A stretch of DNA of 16,747 bases. It comes from RGIG995 sp045652445 (lineage in GTDB: Bacteria > Bacillota > Clostridia > Oscillospirales > UBA644). The DNA is taken from NCBI GenBank assembly GCA_045652445.1, contig JAZRUJ010000073.1:1-16747 (forward strand), in the 5' to 3' direction. The notes under the pieces were generated by a model. It saw only the letters and a program-made list of their open reading frames with translations. It ran no database searches and was not told the DNA's origin. The translations under genes were made by a program, and so were the position numbers. Within the stretch, counting starts at the first letter, position 1; every line of letters begins with the position of its first letter. Positions 13,472 through 16,747 of this stretch are shown here, one piece after another.

Positions 13472-14293
13472 TCAATCCAGGAAATCGTGATTCAAGGTGA
13501 TCTTGAAATCTTTTTCGATGGCACGCAGATGATCGTCGGTGATGGTCTGCAGAACGGGCTTGCCGGTGTGGAGGATGTTCAGATAGATCTGTGCGGATTT
13601 TTCCACGGTGTGCATCAAACCGAAGGTGTTGTCAAAATCGGTGCTGGCACAGAAAATACCGTGATGAGCCCAGATGGCTACGTCGTAATCCTTCATGTAA
13701 TCGCTGGTTGCTTTTGCAATATCCAGACCGCCGGGCATCATCCAGGGAATCACTGCAACACCGTGGGGGAAGATAATGGGACATTCGGTCATGGTGCACC
13801 ACAAAGCACGGGAGAAGGTCTTGTTATCCAAGGGAAGAACAAAGGTCAAAGCAATAACGCCCACGGGATGGCAGTGGTAAATGACCCGATAATCAGCGTT
13901 AGCAGCCTTCTTCACGGAATGGTTCATCAGGTGGCTGGGGAATTCGCTGGTAGGACGGTCCTTGCCTTCGTTCAGCCCCCAAACCAGACGGTAAGCATCA
14001 CCCTTTTCGTTGATTTCGGCAATACCGATTGCCAATTCGGGAGAAACGGTAAAGTTCTGGAAAAACTTACCGGTACCGGTGGTGATGAAGTATTCGCTTG
14101 CCAGATTGGAAACGGTCATACCCAAAGAGATCCATTCGCCGGGAGCGTAGAAATAAGGACGGCAATCTTCTACTTCGTCCGCTTTCATACGATAGGTCAG
14201 GTTCCCGCCGTTGCGTTCGTGCCAGCCTTGTTTCCAGCCTTCGTCGCCCAGACGAATAAAGCCTTGCATTACGTTCGTATCAAAAATAGACAT
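13472..14293 (-). CDS. rhaD: Rhamnulose-1-phosphate aldolase
   Basis: Class II, zinc-dependent aldolase that splits L-rhamnulose-1-phosphate to dihydroxyacetone phosphate and L-lactaldehyde, the last step of the phosphorylating rhamnose pathway. At 273 residues it matches E. coli RhaD in length and landmarks: GWHERNGGNLT near 23-33, TTGTGKFF, catalytic Glu117 in PTSEFPSH, zinc ligands His140 and His142 in YHCHP and His211 in AHHG. I start at 14293, where AGGAGGAG lies 7 nt upstream. The longer frame from 14320 would translate that ribosome binding site. It is the last gene of rhaB-rhaA-rhaD, 32 bp after rhaA, with the operon terminator following. Confidence 0.96.
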   Translation of the reverse strand: MSIFDTNVMQGFIRLGDEGWKQGWHERNGGNLTYRMKADEVEDCRPYFYAPGEWISLGMTVSNLASEYFITTGTGKFFQNFTVSPELAIGIAEINEKGDAYRLVWGLNEGKDRPTSEFPSHLMNHSVKKAANADYRVIYHCHPVGVIALTFVLPLDNKTFSRALWCTMTECPIIFPHGVAVIPWMMPGGLDIAKATSDYMKDYDVAIWAHHGIFCASTDFDNTFGLMHTVEKSAQIYLNILHTGKPVLQTITDDHLRAIEKDFKITLNHDFLD

Positions 14294-14325
14294 GGTTTTA
14301 CTCCTCCTAATATGTATCAATTCAA

Positions 14326-15564
14326 TTAAACACGTTTGAGAAGAACGGCTTGTTCGTAGTCACGGACGTCCTTGAGCCATTCTACGCCCTGAGCAACGTT
14401 GTTGCGACGGCAGTATTCCGCCCAAACGTCACCGAAAGGCAGCGTTTTGGCTTCTTCCTGGCGAACCAGAATGTCGGTGAAATTCCCTTCGTTTTGAGCC
14501 TGCTTCAGATCGGGTTGCAACAAGGCAAACAAGAGAGCTTTTTGCATATTGCGGGTACCCACAACCCAAGCGGCAATCCGGTTGATGCTGGCGTCAAAGA
14601 AGTCCAGACCGATCAAAACCTTTTCGGTAGCATCGTTGCGGACGATTTCCTTGGCGATTTCTTTCAGTTCGTCGTCAAAGATGACCACGTGGTCGGAGTC
14701 CCAACGGACGGGACGGGAAACGTGGAGAGGAATCTTATCAAAGAAGGGCAACAGAGCAGGGATTTTGTCGCTGACTACTTCTGTGGGATGGAAGTGACCG
14801 TTATCCAACAGATAGTAAACATCAGGATGAGAAGCGGCGTAGGAAACGTAGAATTCCCCGGAACCGACGGTATAAGATTCTACACCGATACCGAAAACTT
14901 TACTTTCGACGCAGTCAATAACGCCTTCCATTTTTTCGGCAAAGATTTGATCCAAGCTGTCCTTCAGTCTCATACGGGGACCGAGACGGTCTGCGGGGAT
15001 ATCCTTGTAACCGTCGGGGATCCAAACGTTGACCAGACAATGGGTGTTCAGTTCTTTTGCAAAATAAGCGGCGATGCGGCGGCAAGCAATGCAGTGACGA
15101 ATCCAGAAATCACGGATTTCTTTGTCAGGATGAGACAGGGTCAAGCCGTCGGCAGCTTTGGGATGGGAGAAGCAGGTGGGGTTAAAGTCCAGACCGACGT
15201 CGTGCTTCTTGGCAAATTCTACCCATTTTGCAAAATGCTTGGGTTCCAGAGCATCGCGATCTACAGCTTCGCCGTCAAAGATAGCGTAGCAAGCGTGGAG
15301 ATTGAGACGCTTTTTGCCGGGAATCATTTTGTAGCTGAATTCCAAGTCAGCCATCAATTCTTCGGGCGTTCTGGCACGGCCGGGGTAGTTCCCGGTGGTC
15401 TGAATCCCGCCGGAAAGACCGGCGTCGGGACGGTCGAAACCGTTGACGTCGTCCCCTTGCCAACAATGCATGCTGACGGGGATGGTTTTCAAAACTTCCA
15501 GGGCTTTTTCGGTGTCGATACCGAGAGCGAGGTACTGTTCTTTTGCACTTTCGTAACGGTTCAT
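14326..15564 (-). CDS. rhaA: L-rhamnose isomerase
   Basis: Converts L-rhamnose to L-rhamnulose in the cytoplasm, using two divalent metal ions. At 412 residues it is close to the E. coli enzyme (419). Highly conserved family stretches are present: VSMHCWQGDDV at 30-40, GIQTTGNYPGRA at 53-64, the metal site LDNGHFHPTE with Asp254 and His257, HVSRPVRWDSDHVV with His281, Asp289 and Asp291, and GLDFFDASINRIAAW with Asp321. The start codon lies one base after the rhaB stop, and its ribosome binding site AAAGGAG sits within the last rhaB codons, so translation is probably coupled. Second visible gene of the rhamnose operon. Confidence 0.97.
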   Translation of the reverse strand: MNRYESAKEQYLALGIDTEKALEVLKTIPVSMHCWQGDDVNGFDRPDAGLSGGIQTTGNYPGRARTPEELMADLEFSYKMIPGKKRLNLHACYAIFDGEAVDRDALEPKHFAKWVEFAKKHDVGLDFNPTCFSHPKAADGLTLSHPDKEIRDFWIRHCIACRRIAAYFAKELNTHCLVNVWIPDGYKDIPADRLGPRMRLKDSLDQIFAEKMEGVIDCVESKVFGIGVESYTVGSGEFYVSYAASHPDVYYLLDNGHFHPTEVVSDKIPALLPFFDKIPLHVSRPVRWDSDHVVIFDDELKEIAKEIVRNDATEKVLIGLDFFDASINRIAAWVVGTRNMQKALLFALLQPDLKQAQNEGNFTDILVRQEEAKTLPFGDVWAEYCRRNNVAQGVEWLKDVRDYEQAVLLKRV

Positions 15565-15565
15565 A

Positions 15566-16747
15566 TTATTCTCCTTTGTATGTTTTCAATTCAAAACTAT
15601 CCGCAACTGCTTTGCGGGCACTTGTAATATCTGTATAAACTCCTTCACAGATCATCTGGGAAAGGATATTACCGATGGAAGAACACTCGGTAGGACCGGC
15701 AAGGACGGGAACGCCGCAGATCTTTGCGGTCATATTGTCCAAATAATCGTCCTTACTGCCGCCGCCCACGATGTGAATAGCGTCAATGGAACGACCGGTG
15801 ATTTCTTTAAGCAGATTAAAATACTTTCCGTATGCGGCGGAAAGACCGGCGTAGATTGCCTGCATGATTTCCCCTACCGTAGCGGGAACGGGCTGACCGG
15901 AATCTCGGCAGTATTCTTTGATTTCGGTGATCATGCTTTCGGGGGCAAGGAACCGGGGATCGCAGACGTCCACCACAGAGGGGAAGTCTTTGGATTCGGC
16001 TGCCATGTCTGCCAATTGACCGAAAGAATATTTTTTATCCAGTTCTCTGCGAACCGACTGAATGAACCACATTCCGTTGATGTTCCGCAGATAACGGATC
16101 TTCCCACCGCAACCGCCTTCGTTGGTGAACGTGGCTTCAAAGCCTTCCTTCGAAGTGTTTGCCCGATCCAGTTCGGTACCGAAAATGGACCAGGTACCGC
16201 TGGAGATATAAACTACGTTATCTTTCGTGGTAGGAACGGCGAGAACAGCAGAAGCGGTATCGTGGCTTGCAGCAAGGATAACCCGGCAAGAGAACCCGAC
16301 TTTTTCAGCGATTTCGTCTTTCAACACGCCCACTTCCCGGCAGGGTTGATGGACGGCTCCGAAAGCTTCTTTGGGGAATCCGATCACATCAAGGATCTTT
16401 TCGTCCCAAGTACCGGTTTCACAGTTCAGCATATTGGTGGTGGAACTGTTGGTGTATTCGTTCATTTTTACGCCGGTGAGAAGGAAGTTCAGATATTCGG
16501 GGAACATCAAGAACGTTTTGGTGCGGGCGGCAATTTCCGGTTCCCGCAGTTTGGTTTCGTACAACTGGAACAGGGTATTGATCGCCTGTGCCTGACAGCC
16601 CGTACGAGCGTACAGCTCGTCCTCGGACATCACTTCAAAGAATTTTTCGGGGATCCCCACGGTGCGGCTGTCCCGATAAGCGTAGGTTTCACCCAAAACC
16701 CGATCTTTTTCGTCGAGAAGAACGTAGTCAACGCCCCAGGTGTCGAT
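15566..16747 (-). CDS. rhaB: Rhamnulokinase, 5' end beyond window
   Basis: FGGY-family sugar kinase that phosphorylates L-rhamnulose at O1 before RhaD cleaves it. The visible 393 codons run from IDTWGVDYVLLDE at the window edge to the stop. Family marks are YRDSRT, the CETGTWDEKIL block, LAASHDTASAV, the second-domain phosphate motif SSGTWS, and HIVGGGSKDDYLDNM for the adenine side. Compared with about 490 residues in E. coli, roughly 80-100 N-terminal residues lie outside. A TTG at 16696 is internal, because homology continues upstream to the last base. The promoter, any regulator and any transporter of the operon must be upstream and cannot be seen. Confidence 0.95.
   Translation of the reverse strand: MDTWGVDYVLLDEKDRVLGETYAYRDSRTVGIPEKFFEVMSEDELYARTGCQAQAINTLFQLYETKLREPEIAARTKTFLMFPEYLNFLLTGVKMNEYTNSSTTNMLNCETGTWDEKILDVIGFPKEAFGAVHQPCREVGVLKDEIAEKVGFSCRVILAASHDTASAVLAVPTTKDNVVYISSGTWSIFGTELDRANTSKEGFEATFTNEGGCGGKIRYLRNINGMWFIQSVRRELDKKYSFGQLADMAAESKDFPSVVDVCDPRFLAPESMITEIKEYCRDSGQPVPATVGEIMQAIYAGLSAAYGKYFNLLKEITGRSIDAIHIVGGGSKDDYLDNMTAKICGVPVLAGPTECSSIGNILSQMICEGVYTDITSARKAVADSFELKTYKGE

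Noticed and set aside
14294..14320. Nine-codon N-terminal extension of rhaD
   Set aside because: The extension encodes the AGGAGGAG ribosome binding site of the downstream ATG; the shorter protein matches RhaD length.
14350..15627. 425-codon plus-strand frame antisense to rhaA
   Set aside because: In exact codon register with rhaA, which is unmistakable. No ribosome binding site or recognisable protein features; explained by missing TTA, CTA and TCA codons in rhaA.
16694..16696. TTG as the start of rhaB
   Set aside because: Rhamnulokinase homology (IDTWGVDYVLLDE) continues upstream to the end of the window.

Overview
The window reads as chromosomal DNA of a Gram-positive anaerobe of the Bacillota, most likely a gut Clostridia (Oscillospiraceae-like) species. 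The reasons are: textbook sigma-A promoters with 17-bp spacers and AGGAGG-type ribosome binding sites; a lysine riboswitch on a dap/lys operon; an L10-leader attenuator on rplJL; a class-2 galT; and a cysteine-rich hypothetical protein of a kind I recall from Oscillospiraceae. The taxonomic assignment is inference. Nearly all of the window is housekeeping or catabolic genes. I found no transposon, phage, CRISPR array or defence system.

Layout. (a) 1-3942, plus strand: the 3' part of a SERCA-like P-type Ca2+ ATPase (its N-terminus lies off the window), a small four-helix membrane protein with its own promoter and terminator, and the cysteine-rich protein of unknown function. (b) 3952-8586, minus strand: the operon dapA-dapB-aspartate kinase-lysA. 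A consensus promoter and a lysine riboswitch precede it, and a hairpin shared with the convergent cysteine-rich gene ends it. The four genes are separated by 4-13 bp, with ribosome binding sites overlapping or touching the preceding stop codons. They make diaminopimelate and lysine from aspartate, although asd and the middle DAP-branch steps are not here. (c) 8600-9000: an intergenic block with an inverted repeat, a T-arm-like tRNA fragment, a tRNA-Gln(CTG) gene with its own promoter and terminator, and a divergent promoter. (d) 9027-9749, plus strand: a metallo-beta-lactamase-fold hydrolase ending in back-to-back convergent terminators. (e) 9796-13375, minus strand: galT-radC, then rplJ-rplL. 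The rplJ promoter -35 box overlaps the radC stop codon. (f) 13418-16747, minus strand: the L-rhamnose catabolic operon rhaB (5' end off the window)-rhaA-rhaD with a strong terminator.

How it works together. Two RNA switches dominate control. In the lysine riboswitch, the 3' strand of P1 can pair with a segment that includes the 5' arm of an intrinsic terminator, so lysine binding should favour termination. In the L10 leader, the terminator loop copies part of the aptamer's 5' strand, so one strand can choose between the aptamer and an antiterminator. The rhamnose genes convert L-rhamnose to L-rhamnulose, then rhamnulose-1-phosphate, then DHAP and L-lactaldehyde. The least understood items are the cysteine-rich protein, the small membrane protein, and the repeats between the dap promoter and the tRNA gene.
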